DNA from: Micromonospora alfalfae
GTDB lineage: Bacteria > Actinomycetota > Actinomycetes > Mycobacteriales > Micromonosporaceae
Length of the DNA stretch: 64,000 bases
Assembly: GCF_022230925.1 (NCBI RefSeq)
Contig: NZ_JAKKFH010000021.1
Location: forward strand, 124,001-188,000
Direction of reading: 5' to 3'
The notes beneath the pieces were generated by a model that saw nothing but the letters and a program-made list of their open reading frames with translations, did no database searches and was not told the origin of the DNA. Made by a program: the position numbers and the translations under genes. This document shows, one piece after another, positions 51,408-60,453 of the stretch; position 1 is the stretch's first letter; the number at the start of each line of letters is the position of its first letter.

Positions 51408-53240
51408 TCAGGCGTCCAGGCCGCGAAGCACCAGCGGCAGCCGGGTCACCGCGCCGTCGACCACCCGGACCGGTACTCCCCAGTCCTGCCGGGTCAGGTG
51501 GCACGCCGCGTGCTCGACGTCCGCGTCACAGGTCGCCGCCTGCGCTGTCACCTGGAGCACGCCCGCGGTGACCTCGCCGTTGAGCACCAGCCGGCGGGAC
51601 AGCTCGGTGCCCGTGCCGGCACCGTCCACCAGCAGCTCCGGCGGGGACGCGGAGACCACCAGCCGGGTCGACGGCCCGTACGTCTCGTCAAGCTTCTGCC
51701 CCGGCGCCGGGGTGAAGACGATGTCCAGGGTGACCTCGCCCGCGGCGACGTCGGTCGGCTTGCGCTCGGTGCGGTGCCGAGGCCCGTCCACAGTGCTGGC
51801 ACCCGCCGCCGACAGGGCACCGGGGGCGAGCCGGGTCAACCGGTGCGCGGCGGACTCCACCACCAGCACCTCACCGGACGGGGTGAGCACCAGGTCGCTC
51901 GGTTCCGCCAACCCGTCGGCGACGGTGGAGACCTGGTTGCTGGCCGGGTCGAAGCGGCGCACCGCGCCGTTGTACGTGTCCGCGATCAGCACCGAGCCGT
52001 CCGGCAGCGCGCACACGCCCAGCGGATGCTGGAGCAGCGCCGACTCCGCCGGACCGTCCACGTGCCCGAAGTCGAACAGGCCCTGCCCGACGGCGGTGCT
52101 CAGCACACCGTTCTCGACGAACCGGACGGAACTGGTCTCGCTGTCGGCCACCCAGAGTCGGGTGCCGTCGGCGGAGGTCGAGAGCCCCGACGGCTGGGCC
52201 ATCCACGCCTCGGCCAGCGGGCCGTCGCGCAACGCCTCCACCGTGGTGCCGGCGTACATGCCGGCGGTCCGCTTGATCGGGTCGAACCACCAGAGCTGGT
52301 GGATCCCGGCCATCGCGATGATCAGCTTGTCGTCGTACCAGGCCAGGTCCCACGGGGAGGACAGGTCGACGGCGAACGCGTCATGGGCGTGGTCGTCGAC
52401 CTCGGCGCGCCACTGCCGCCCACTGCCGGCCACCGTGACCACCTCGCCGGACTCCAGCCGAACGCCGCGCAGCAGATGGTTGACAGTGTCGGCCACCACC
52501 AGGTCGTAGCCGGCCACCTCGGCGACGTGCGTGGGCAGCAGACACACACCCTGCGGCTCGGAGAACGTCGCCGCGGCGGCCGGCCCGTCCGCCCGGCCGC
52601 GCTCGCCCGAGCCGATCCGACGCACCGGCGTCTCGCCGTCCGGGTCGATCTCGACCAGTGAGTGCCGGGCCGAGTCCGAGACCAGCAGGTTGCCGTTGGG
52701 CAGCTGCACCGCCTTACCCGGGAAGCGCAGCGCGGTCTCCGGTGCCGGCGGCGGGACGTACGGGCCGTTCCCCCGGTGCAGGGTGCCCTTGGCCTCGTGA
52801 GTGGCGATCAACTCGTCGATCAGTCGGGCCAGCCCCTCGGCATGCCCCTCGCCGGCCATGGTGGCCACCACGTAACCCTCGGGGTCGATCACCGACAGGG
52901 TCGGCCAGGCCCGGGCCGCGTACTGCTGCCACATGTCCAGCTCAGGATCGTCGAGTACGGGGTGGTGCACCCCGTACCGCTCCACCGCGGCGGCGAGCGC
53001 GTCGGCGTCCTTCTCGTGCTCGAACTTCGGCGAGTGCACGCCGATCACGACGAGCACGTCGCCGTACTTCTCCTCCAGCGGGCGCAGCTCGTCGAGCACG
53101 TGCAGGCAGTTGATGCAGCAGAACGTCCAAAAATCCGCGATTATGATCTTGCCGCGAAGGTCGGCGAGCTTGAGGTCGCGTCCACCGGTGTTCAGCCAGC
53201 CCCGACCGCGCAGTTCGGGAGCCCGTACTCGTGCGCTCAT
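51408..53240 (-). CDS. Thioredoxin-NHL repeat protein (NHLRC2-like)
   Basis: The 610-residue protein has an N-terminal thioredoxin-like domain (about 1-150) with the CxxC motif Cys42-Ile-Asn-Cys45 in Trp-Thr-Phe-Cys-Cys-Ile-Asn-Cys, followed by an NHL-repeat beta-propeller (about 165-490) and a C-terminal beta domain. The human relative NHLRC2 is essential but its function is unclear; bacterial members are predicted redox proteins with a propeller platform. ATG 53240 is the natural start. No signal peptide, so it is cytoplasmic. Confidence 0.9.
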   Translation of the reverse strand: MSARVRAPELRGRGWLNTGGRDLKLADLRGKIIIADFWTFCCINCLHVLDELRPLEEKYGDVLVVIGVHSPKFEHEKDADALAAAVERYGVHHPVLDDPELDMWQQYAARAWPTLSVIDPEGYVVATMAGEGHAEGLARLIDELIATHEAKGTLHRGNGPYVPPPAPETALRFPGKAVQLPNGNLLVSDSARHSLVEIDPDGETPVRRIGSGERGRADGPAAAATFSEPQGVCLLPTHVAEVAGYDLVVADTVNHLLRGVRLESGEVVTVAGSGRQWRAEVDDHAHDAFAVDLSSPWDLAWYDDKLIIAMAGIHQLWWFDPIKRTAGMYAGTTVEALRDGPLAEAWMAQPSGLSTSADGTRLWVADSETSSVRFVENGVLSTAVGQGLFDFGHVDGPAESALLQHPLGVCALPDGSVLIADTYNGAVRRFDPASNQVSTVADGLAEPSDLVLTPSGEVLVVESAAHRLTRLAPGALSAAGASTVDGPRHRTERKPTDVAAGEVTLDIVFTPAPGQKLDETYGPSTRLVVSASPPELLVDGAGTGTELSRRLVLNGEVTAGVLQVTAQAATCDADVEHAACHLTRQDWGVPVRVVDGAVTRLPLVLRGLDA

Positions 53241-53313
53241 GCACCCATCGTGCCTGACCATCGGCCCGCGTCCGGCCGGAGGGGGCGAGATTCGGTACCA
53301 CCTGTGGGTACGA

Positions 53314-53351
53314 CGACGGCGGGGTCACGGTTGCCCGTGACCCCGCCGTCG
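53314..53351 (-). terminator. Perfect 17-bp hairpin after the 908-residue protein gene
   Basis: CGACGGCGGGGTCACGG and its complement flank loop TTGC, six bases beyond the stop at 53358 in the direction of transcription. Confidence 0.85.
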
Positions 53352-53357
53352 GTGCAG

Positions 53358-56084
53358 CTACTTCGTGGCCGGCTTCAGGCAGAGCACCCGGTTGGTGCCC
53401 TCACCCGGCAGCACCACGTGGGGCTGCGTCGTGTCGGTGCACTTCTCCTTGGCGTCCACCTTCGAGACGATCGTGAACGCGCCCGCCTCGCCGCAGTCCG
53501 CCGCCGAGGCGCCGCCCTGCCCGGACTGCTTCACGCAGGTGCCGACCGCCGGGTCGAAGGACGGCGTGTCGTCTCCGCCGACCTTGCCGAGCAGCAGCAG
53601 CAGGCCGAGCGGCACCGCCAGGATGAGCATCGCGGCGATCAGCACCGCGGCCAGCACCCGGCCGTTGCGGACCTTCGGCGTCGGTGGCTCCACCTTCGGT
53701 TCGTCGGCGTCCGGCTTGAACGCGTCGAATCGGCCCTGGTCCTTCTGGCCGGCCTCCTGGCCCCAGGACGGCGCGGGCTGCGTCGGTGGCGGGAACGACG
53801 GCGGGAAGCCCCCGCTCGGCACTGGTTCGGTCGCCGGCCCGCCGAAGCCCGGCGCGCCCGAGCCCGGGCCACCGAAGTTCGGCGCACCGAAGGTCGCCGT
53901 TGCGTTCGCGGTGCCGGCGGCAGGCGCCCCGGGGCCGCCGAACTGGTCCGCCGGCGGCTCGGCACCGGAGTGCGGGCGGGTGCCGTTCATCGGCCTGTTG
54001 TTGCCCGGGGCGTCGACGAAGGACGGCACACCCGGCGGGAACGCCGGCGGCGCGGACGGGGCCTCGTTGAACGCGTTCGGTGCGGGCTGCCGGTCGTCGA
54101 AGCGCGGATCGGCCGGGGACTCGCCGCCCCAGCCGGGCCCAGCCTGCCGCTGCGCGTCGTTCTGCCAGTCGGGTGCGGACTGCTGCCGCTGCGCGTCGTT
54201 CTGCCAGTCGGGAGCGATCTGCCGCTGCCCCTCGTGCTGCCAGTCGGGCGTGGCCTGCCGGGGCGCGTCGTTCTGCCACTCCGGAGCACCCTGGCGGTCG
54301 GTGCCCGAGTCGCCCTGGAACGCCTCCGGCTCCGGCTCGGCCTCCGGCTCCGGTCGTGCCGGACGGCCGTACACCCGAGGTTGCGGGTTGGCCGTGCCGG
54401 TCGGACGGATGGCCTGGTCGGTCGGGGGCATGACCCGGCTGGCCAGCGGCACCGAAGCGCTCGCCGTGGCCCGGGCCGCTGCGCCAGCTGCCGACTCGGC
54501 GTCCGCCACCGGTACGACCGCGCGGCCCGCTCCGGACTCCGGGGAGGTACGCGGGGCGGGCACCACAGCGCCGCTCGCGGAGACGTCCTCGGGGCGGCCA
54601 CCGTACTGCGCGGGGGCGTCCGGGGTCTCCCGCTCGGCGTAGGCGGGCTGCTCGGGGATCGGAGCGAACTGGGCCTGGGGCGCGTAGTCGGACGGCGGGG
54701 CGGCAGCCAGGCTGGCGCCGGGGACGCGCTGCTCCTGCGGAGGCAGCGGCACCGCGTTCGCCGGCGAGATGCCCGGCGCGGGCCCGGGCTGGTAGGCCGG
54801 TGCCTCGTCGCCCCGGTCCGCCTCCCAGCCTCCACGGGACTGGGCGGAAGCCTCGGCCTCCGCGCGACCCCACACCTCACCGGGGGCCCACGGCTCGGCC
54901 GCCGGCACGCCGCCGGAGTTGCCCTGGGCGGCGTTGTCCGGGCCGGCGGCCCAGTTGGGCGCGCCGCCGCTGGTGGGCACGCTGGCGCTGGCCCGGGCGG
55001 GGAGGTTGCTCGGCTCCGCCGGGGTCCACCCTGCCTGCTCCGGCCGCTCGGTCGGCTGCTCCGGTTGGGAGAGCACCCAGTCGGGCTGCTGCGGACGGCC
55101 CTCGGCCTCGCCCCAGGCGGCCGGCTGCGCAGGCTGGTCCTGACGTGCGTCGCCGCCGTCGTTCCACTGTGCGGGCTGCGCCTGCTGCTGCTGCGCGGCC
55201 CACCCGCCGGAGTTGGCCGGATCGTCCTGCGCTGGCCAGTTCGTCGTCGGGGCCGGGACCTGGGCGGCGCCACGGGCCGGGCTCGGCTGAGCGGCCTGAC
55301 CCCAGCCGGGGGCGGGCTGCTCGGTCGCTTCGGCGGGCTGGCCCCAGGTCGGTGGCGACTGCTCCGCCGGCGTCCACACCGGCTGGTCGTCGCGGGCGGC
55401 GCCGCCGGCGGGCCAGCCGCCGTTGCCGGTGGCCTGGTCCTGCTGGGCACCGCCGGACCAGCCGGCGGCCTGCGGCGCGTCGGCTTGCGGAGATTCGGTC
55501 GCCCGCCAGTCAGCTGCGGGCGGGTTGGCCTGCGCCGCGCCGCCCCAGCCGTTGGCCGGGTCCTCCTGGGCGGGCCAGGCGGCGGTGGCCGGCGGAACCT
55601 GCGCGGCGCCCCGTGCGGCTGGTTGGGCCTGCACCCAGTCCGGCTGCTCGGCGGGGGCGTTCGGGGTCCAGGTCGGTGCCTGTGCGCCCTGCTCGGCGGG
55701 GGTCCAGCCCTGCTGCTGCGCGGCCCAGGGGTCGGGCTGTGCCGGAGCCTGCGCGCCGTCGTTGCCGGACCACCCGGCGGGCTGCTGCTGCGGCGGCTCG
55801 CTCGCGCCACCACCGGCGGCCCAGGCGGGCTGCGCCGGGTCGTTGGGCTGCGCAGCGGCGGCACCCCAGGCGGGGGCTGTGGGCTGCTCGGACTGGGTCG
55901 CCCATGCCGGCGCCGACGGGTTTGGCCGCGTCGGGGGCGGGGGCGCCCAGCCCAGGTCGGGGCCGGCGGCGTTCTGGCCGTTGTCCGGCTGCGCCGGGCG
56001 GTCGCCGTACGGCGCCGGTCCGCCGGCGCCCGGTGACACCTCGTCCGGCTCTTGGCCGGGTCGGTGCGGGCCCTCGGACGTCAT
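53358..56084 (-). CDS. Large low-complexity membrane protein with Cys-containing C-terminal domain
   Basis: The 908-residue protein is mostly disordered: residues 1-820 are Pro, Ala, Gln, Trp and Gly, with many Pro-Ala-Trp/Gln-Pro units and near-perfect repeats of Pro-Asp-Trp-Gln-Asn-Asp-Ala-Gln-Arg-Gln. One transmembrane helix near residue 830 is followed by a 50-residue domain with Cys in Gly-Thr-Cys-Val-Lys-Gln, Ala-Asp-Cys-Gly-Glu, Glu-Lys-Cys-Thr-Asp and Val-Leu-Cys-Leu-Lys, suggesting two disulfides outside the cell, like LppU-type domains. Function unknown; the Trp-rich tail could drive clustering. Confidence 0.82.
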   Translation of the reverse strand: MTSEGPHRPGQEPDEVSPGAGGPAPYGDRPAQPDNGQNAAGPDLGWAPPPPTRPNPSAPAWATQSEQPTAPAWGAAAAQPNDPAQPAWAAGGGASEPPQQQPAGWSGNDGAQAPAQPDPWAAQQQGWTPAEQGAQAPTWTPNAPAEQPDWVQAQPAARGAAQVPPATAAWPAQEDPANGWGGAAQANPPAADWRATESPQADAPQAAGWSGGAQQDQATGNGGWPAGGAARDDQPVWTPAEQSPPTWGQPAEATEQPAPGWGQAAQPSPARGAAQVPAPTTNWPAQDDPANSGGWAAQQQQAQPAQWNDGGDARQDQPAQPAAWGEAEGRPQQPDWVLSQPEQPTERPEQAGWTPAEPSNLPARASASVPTSGGAPNWAAGPDNAAQGNSGGVPAAEPWAPGEVWGRAEAEASAQSRGGWEADRGDEAPAYQPGPAPGISPANAVPLPPQEQRVPGASLAAAPPSDYAPQAQFAPIPEQPAYAERETPDAPAQYGGRPEDVSASGAVVPAPRTSPESGAGRAVVPVADAESAAGAAARATASASVPLASRVMPPTDQAIRPTGTANPQPRVYGRPARPEPEAEPEPEAFQGDSGTDRQGAPEWQNDAPRQATPDWQHEGQRQIAPDWQNDAQRQQSAPDWQNDAQRQAGPGWGGESPADPRFDDRQPAPNAFNEAPSAPPAFPPGVPSFVDAPGNNRPMNGTRPHSGAEPPADQFGGPGAPAAGTANATATFGAPNFGGPGSGAPGFGGPATEPVPSGGFPPSFPPPTQPAPSWGQEAGQKDQGRFDAFKPDADEPKVEPPTPKVRNGRVLAAVLIAAMLILAVPLGLLLLLGKVGGDDTPSFDPAVGTCVKQSGQGGASAADCGEAGAFTIVSKVDAKEKCTDTTQPHVVLPGEGTNRVLCLKPATK

Positions 56085-56361
56085 GGGTGCGCCTCCTCCA
56101 TCACATGTCGGCTCGCCGGTGCCGATCGGTCTCCTCGGCGCGGCTGCCGCCGTCACCGGCGTACCGCTGTGCCGGCTCCCCGCACGGTATCGGGTGGTGG
56201 CACGACACGTCCAAGGAGCACTGGCCGTCACTCACCGTTGCCGGTTGATGTCGAGCAGTTCTGTCGGCTCGGCCTCTGCCGGGTCGGCGGGCGGCGACCG
56301 AAGCCCACCGTACCGGGCGCTGCGGCAGGGCGGAATCCCGGTGGTGGTGGTTGGGAAACGC
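56085..56361. other. Intergenic region upstream of the 908-residue protein gene
   Basis: Part of a 343-base stretch with no gene on either strand. It should hold the promoter of the minus-strand gene, but I see no confident -35/-10 pair. The remainder (56362-56427) is the terminator of the small gene. Confidence 0.4.
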
Positions 56362-56395
56362 CGATGGCCCACCCGGTGGGCCGGGTGGGCCATCG
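56362..56395 (-). terminator. Perfect 15-bp hairpin after the 45-residue gene
   Basis: CGATGGCCCACCCGG and its complement flank loop TGGG, 33 bases past the stop of the small gene. Confidence 0.8.
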
Positions 56396-56427
56396 ATCTG
56401 GAGGAGGGTGAGGAATGTAGTGGAGCG

Positions 56428-56565
56428 TCAGCTCATGTGACGCTGGGCGATGACGAGGATTTCCTCGCGAACCGCCGGCGAGTTCGCCGAGCGCAGCGCG
56501 TGCTCGATGGCACGGGCGCGGCGGGTCGCGTCGCGGTGGTTGCGGATTCGCTCGATCATGCTCAT
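56428..56565 (-). CDS. Conserved 45-residue actinobacterial protein
   Basis: A very short gene with normal expression signals: a -35/-10 pair, a leader of about 72 bases, GGGGGA seven bases before ATG 56565, and a strong terminator after the stop. The protein starts Met-Ser-Met-Ile-Glu-Arg-Ile-Arg and continues as an amphipathic, basic helix (Arg-Arg-Ala-Arg-Ala-Ile-Glu, Ala-Val-Arg-Glu-Glu-Ile) ending Ala-Gln-Arg-His-Met-Ser. From memory, similar short proteins occur in Micromonospora and Streptomyces; function unknown. Confidence 0.8.
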   Translation of the reverse strand: MSMIERIRNHRDATRRARAIEHALRSANSPAVREEILVIAQRHMS

Positions 56566-56643
56566 TGGTGGGTCCCCCTAGCTATTCGGTTGTCAGCCCC
56601 TGATGCATCTATTCAACAGGAGAAGCCGAGGAAATTCCATCGA

Positions 56644-56672
56644 TTATTAGGTGAGCTGAGACACCTGCCTAA
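56644..56672 (-). promoter_or_regulatory. Promoter of the 45-residue gene with internal palindrome
   Basis: TTAGGC (56672-56667) and TAATAA (56649-56644) have a 17-base spacer, filled by the inverted repeat AGGTG-N8-CACCT (56649-56666). The region is AT-rich compared with the window. Regulated expression is inferred from the operator-like repeat. Confidence 0.5.
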
Positions 56673-56722
56673 CAATCAAAGGTCAACAGGCCATCCGGCC
56701 GACGGTTTCGTCGCCCAACGGA

Positions 56723-56766
56723 CACGGCCGGTGTGCCGGGCGTTAACCCGTGGCACACCGGCCGTG
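56723..56766 (-). terminator. Terminator of the dehydrogenase operon
   Basis: A 15-bp perfect stem (CACGGCCGGTGTGCC) with a 14-base loop lies 17 bases past the E2 stop. Confidence 0.8.
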
Positions 56767-56783
56767 GCTGGCGTTCGAAACGA

Positions 56784-58292
56784 TCAGGTCCAGGCGAGCA
56801 GCGCCGCCTCCGGATCCGTGAGGAAGTCGCCGATGTCCCGCAGGAACTTCGAGCCCAGCTCACCATCGATGATCCGGTGGTCGAAGCTCAGCCCCAGCGT
56901 GGTGACCTGGCGAACCTTGACCTTGCCCTTGTGCACCCAGGGCATCTCCCGCACCGCGCCGAAGGCCAGGATCGCGGACTCTCCCGGCGGCAGGATCGGT
57001 GTGCCGGTGTCCACCCCGAACACGCCGACGTTGGTGATGGTCAGGGTGCCGCCGGACATGGCAGCCGGCGAGGTGCGGCCGGACTTCGCCGTCTGCACCA
57101 GGTCGGTCAGCGCGTCCGCCAACTCCCGCAGCGAGAGTCGGCCGGCGTCCTTGACGTTGGGCACGATCAGACCGCGCTCGGTGGCCGCCGCGATGCCGAG
57201 GTTGACGTACTCCTTGACCACGATCTCGTCGCCAGCCCAGGTCGAGTTGACCATCGGGTGCCGTTGCACCGCCAGCAGCACCGCCTTCGCCACCAGCAGC
57301 AGCGGCGAGACCCGTACGTCGCGCCACTCCCGTCGGCCGCGCAGCCGGTCCAGGGCCTTCATCGCCCGGGTCACGTCGACGGTCAGGAACTCCGTCACGT
57401 GCGGGGCGGTGAACGCCGAGCGGGACATGTTCTCGGCGGTCAGCTTGCGGACGCCCTTGACCGGGATGCGTTGCTCCCGGTCCGCGCCGAAGCTGGGCGC
57501 GGTCGTGGCCACGATCGGCTCGGCGACCACCACGCTCGCGCCGCTCGCCGCCTGCTGCACGTCCTCCCGGGTGATCGAGCCGAGCGGCCCCGACCCGGTC
57601 AACGTGGCGAGGTCGACCCCGAGATCCTTGGCGAGCTTGCGCACCGGCGGCTTGGCCAGCACCCCGCCGGTCGCCCCACGGCTCGCCACCGCCTCACCGC
57701 GTCGATCATGGACTTGTGGTGCCGGAACCGTGGGGGTCGCGACTGTTTTGTCACCCACCACAACTCCTTGATCGACCCCAGCGGGGGCGGCGGGCGCCGT
57801 CACGGCCTGCGCCGGGACCGCGCCCTTGCGGGGGCGACGCTTCGCGGCGGTGGTACGCGGGCCGTAGCCGACAAGCACCGCCGTCCGCCCACCCGGGGCC
57901 GCACCGCCGATCAGGCCGGGCTCGATCATGCCCTCGGCCGGTGCCACCTCCACCGCCGCCAGCGAGGCCGCCGACGGGGTGGGCAGGTCACCGCTGGGCG
58001 TGGCCGTGGTCGACGGCGCGTCCAGCGGCCCGGCGCCCGGGTCGGTGTCGATCGCGATGATCGGCGTACCGACCTCGACAGTGGTGCCCTCCGGGTGGTG
58101 GATCGCCTGGACCTGGCCGGCCCACTTCGCCGGGATCTCCACCGCCGCCTTCGCCGTCTCCACCTCGACGATCGGCTGATTCAGCTCGATGGTGTCGCCG
58201 ACCTTGACCAGCCAGGCCAGGATCTCGCCCTCGGTCAGCCCTTCGCCCAGGTCGGGCAGGTTGAACGTCTTGATCCGGGACATGTCGCTCAC
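56784..58292 (-). CDS. Dihydrolipoamide acyltransferase (E2) of a 2-oxoacid dehydrogenase
   Basis: The 502-residue protein has one N-terminal lipoyl domain (Lys48 in Glu-Thr-Ala-Lys-Ala), a Pro/Ala/Gly linker, a peripheral-subunit-binding domain at about 215-255 (Pro-Pro-Val-Arg-Lys-Leu-Ala-Lys-Asp-Leu-Gly-Val-Asp) and a C-terminal catalytic domain ending in Ser-Phe-Asp-His-Arg-Ile-Ile-Asp-Gly-Glu. Order and type fit branched-chain 2-oxoacid dehydrogenase (BkdC-like) or actinobacterial pyruvate dehydrogenase. The GTG at 58292 overlaps the E1beta stop; ATG 58283 is the alternative. E3 is not in the window. Confidence 0.92.
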   Translation of the reverse strand: MSDMSRIKTFNLPDLGEGLTEGEILAWLVKVGDTIELNQPIVEVETAKAAVEIPAKWAGQVQAIHHPEGTTVEVGTPIIAIDTDPGAGPLDAPSTTATPSGDLPTPSAASLAAVEVAPAEGMIEPGLIGGAAPGGRTAVLVGYGPRTTAAKRRPRKGAVPAQAVTAPAAPAGVDQGVVVGDKTVATPTVPAPQVHDRRGEAVASRGATGGVLAKPPVRKLAKDLGVDLATLTGSGPLGSITREDVQQAASGASVVVAEPIVATTAPSFGADREQRIPVKGVRKLTAENMSRSAFTAPHVTEFLTVDVTRAMKALDRLRGRREWRDVRVSPLLLVAKAVLLAVQRHPMVNSTWAGDEIVVKEYVNLGIAAATERGLIVPNVKDAGRLSLRELADALTDLVQTAKSGRTSPAAMSGGTLTITNVGVFGVDTGTPILPPGESAILAFGAVREMPWVHKGKVKVRQVTTLGLSFDHRIIDGELGSKFLRDIGDFLTDPEAALLAWT

Positions 58293-59278
58293 CAGCCGAA
58301 GGTGCGGTCGACGGCGTCGAGCACCCGATCGAGGTCGGGCAGGTACTCCTCCTCCACCCGGGCGGCCGGGTAGGGGGTGTCGAAGCCGGTCACCCGCAGC
58401 ACCGGCGACTCCAGGGAGTAGAAGCACTCCTCGGTGATCCGGGCGGCCAACTCGGCGCCGAGGCCGATGTTGGACGGCGCCTCGTGCACCACGACCGCAC
58501 GGCCGGTGCGCTTCACCGACTCGTACGCCGCGGTCAGGTCCAGCGGCGAGAGCGAGCGCAGGTCGATGACCTCCAGCTCCCGGCCGTCCTCGGCGGCGGC
58601 GGTCGCCGCATCAAGGCAGGTCCGCACCATCGGGCCGTAGGCCAGCACGGTGACGTCGGTGCCGGGCCGCACGACCCGGGCCGAGTGCAGGGGGTACGCG
58701 TCGGACAGCGGCGCGTCCAGGTCGACCTGGCCCTTCTCCCAGTAACGCCGCTTGGGCTCCAGGAAGACGATCGGGTCGTCCGAGGCGATGGCCTGCTGGA
58801 TCATCACGTACGCGTCCTGCGGGTTGGCGCAGGTCACCACCTTCAGGCCGGCGGTGTGCGCGAAGTACGCCTCCGGCGACTCGGAGTGGTGCTCGACAGC
58901 GCCGATGCCGCCGCCGAACGGAATCCGGATCACCATGGGGATGCTGAGCCGGCCGCCCGAGCGGTAGTGCATCTTCGCCACCTGCGACACGATCTGGTCG
59001 TACGCGGGGTAGACGAAGCCGTCGAACTGGATCTCGCAGACCGGCCGGTAGCCGCGGATGGCCAGACCGACAGCGGTGCCGATGATGCCGGACTCGGCCA
59101 ACGGGGTGTCGATCACCCGCTGGTCGCCGAAGTCCTTCTGCAGACCGTCGGTGATCCGGAAGACGCCGCCGAGCTTGCCGACGTCCTCGCCCATGATGAC
59201 GACCTTGCTGTCGTTCTCCAGGGCGCGGCGCAGACCGGTGTTGAGGGCCTTGCCGATGGTGAGCGTCTCCGTGGCCAT
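58289..59278 (-). CDS. 2-oxoacid dehydrogenase E1 component, beta subunit
   Basis: The 329-residue protein is a transketolase-like E1beta: Gly-Glu-Asp-Val-Gly near residue 30, Glu-Ser-Gly-Ile-Ile-Gly, Phe-Asp-Gly-Phe-Val-Tyr-Pro-Ala-Tyr and Glu-His-His-Ser-Glu-Ser-Pro-Glu. It pairs with the alpha subunit to decarboxylate a 2-oxoacid and pass the acyl group to E2. The ATG overlaps the alpha stop by one base. Confidence 0.94.
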   Translation of the reverse strand: MATETLTIGKALNTGLRRALENDSKVVIMGEDVGKLGGVFRITDGLQKDFGDQRVIDTPLAESGIIGTAVGLAIRGYRPVCEIQFDGFVYPAYDQIVSQVAKMHYRSGGRLSIPMVIRIPFGGGIGAVEHHSESPEAYFAHTAGLKVVTCANPQDAYVMIQQAIASDDPIVFLEPKRRYWEKGQVDLDAPLSDAYPLHSARVVRPGTDVTVLAYGPMVRTCLDAATAAAEDGRELEVIDLRSLSPLDLTAAYESVKRTGRAVVVHEAPSNIGLGAELAARITEECFYSLESPVLRVTGFDTPYPAARVEEEYLPDLDRVLDAVDRTFGW

Positions 59279-60453
59279 CAGTGCGCGCTCCCCTCGAACG
59301 ACTCCATGTAGCGGCTGAACTTCGCGCGCTGCTCGTCGAGCAGCGGAGACCCGTTGGGGTAGACGTTGTCGAACATCGTCACCGGCTCCGGGTCCGGCAT
59401 TTCGAGCACCCGCTCGCGCAGGTGCACCGACTCGCGGCGGGCCTGCTCGTCGACCTCGGCGAAGAAGCCCGCGTCGGCGATCTGCTGCTTCTCCAGGAAG
59501 GCCTTGACCCGGGCGATCGGGTCCTTCGCCTGCCACGCCTCGACCTCGCTGGCGATGCGGTAGCGGGTCGGGTCGTCGGAGGTGGTGTGCGCGCCCATCC
59601 GGTAGGTGTACGCCTCGATCAGGCTCGGGCCCTGCCCGAGGCGGGCGTTGTCCAGCGCGGTGCGGGTGACCGCGTACGTGGCGAGCACGTCGTTGCCGTC
59701 CACCCGTACGCCGGGGAACCCGAAGCCGGCGGCCCGCTGGTAGAGCGGGACACGGGTCTGCCGCTCCAGCGGCTCGGAGATCGCGTACTGGTTGTTCTGG
59801 CAGAAGAAGACCAGCGGCGCGTTGAACACGCTGGCCCAGACGAACGCCTCGTTCACGTCGCCCTGGCTGGTGGCGCCGTCGCCGAAGTAGGCGATCGCCG
59901 CCTCGCCGTCGTCGGTGCCGGTCTTGCCGTCGATGGTGATCCCCATCGCGTAGCCGGTCGCGTGCAGTGTCTGCGCCCCGATGACGATCGTGTACATGTT
60001 GAACTTGAACTCGTTCGGGTCCCAGCCGCCCTGGTCGACGCCGCGGAACAGGCCGAGCGGCATGATCGGGTCGATGCCCCGGCAGTAGAGGACGCCGTGC
60101 TCCCGGTAGGTCGGGAAGGCCATGTCCTGGGTACGCAGCGCCCGCCCGGAGCCGACCTGGGCGGCTTCCTGGCCGAGCAGGCTGGCCCAGAGGCCCAGCT
60201 CGCCCTGGCGCTGGAGAGCGGTCGCCTCGGCGTCCAGCTTCCGGACCAGCACCAGGTCGCGGTAGAGACCGCGGTATTCCTCGTCGGTGAAGTCGACGCG
60301 GTACTCGGTGCCGTCCGGCCCGGTGGCGCTGTCGATCCGTTCGCCTTCGGGGGTGAGGAGCTGCACCAGCGCGGGGTCGCCGGCCGCGCCCTTCCTGGAG
60401 CGGGGTGCAGCCCGCCTGCTGCGGGTGGTGCCCCCGGGGTCGCCCTTTGCCAT
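59278..60453 (-). CDS. 2-oxoacid dehydrogenase E1 component, alpha subunit
   Basis: The 391-residue protein carries the thiamine diphosphate motif Gly-Asp-Gly-Ala-Thr-Ser-Gln-Gly-Asp with Asn-Asn at the end (about 190-220), and Tyr-Arg-Met-Gly-Ala-His-Thr-Thr-Ser-Asp-Asp. The first 35 residues are basic and Ala/Arg/Ser-rich, an extension not needed for catalysis. ATG 60453 follows GGAGAG by five bases; the longer frame begins in low-complexity sequence. It leads the E1alpha-E1beta-E2 operon; substrate (branched-chain oxoacids or pyruvate) cannot be fixed from sequence. Confidence 0.93.
   Translation of the reverse strand: MAKGDPGGTTRSRRAAPRSRKGAAGDPALVQLLTPEGERIDSATGPDGTEYRVDFTDEEYRGLYRDLVLVRKLDAEATALQRQGELGLWASLLGQEAAQVGSGRALRTQDMAFPTYREHGVLYCRGIDPIMPLGLFRGVDQGGWDPNEFKFNMYTIVIGAQTLHATGYAMGITIDGKTGTDDGEAAIAYFGDGATSQGDVNEAFVWASVFNAPLVFFCQNNQYAISEPLERQTRVPLYQRAAGFGFPGVRVDGNDVLATYAVTRTALDNARLGQGPSLIEAYTYRMGAHTTSDDPTRYRIASEVEAWQAKDPIARVKAFLEKQQIADAGFFAEVDEQARRESVHLRERVLEMPDPEPVTMFDNVYPNGSPLLDEQRAKFSRYMESFEGSAH

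Noticed and set aside
52662..56036. 1124-codon open frame on the plus strand
   Set aside because: Antisense to the NHL and 908-residue protein genes; its Arg/Gly/Val-rich composition reflects their codon bias.
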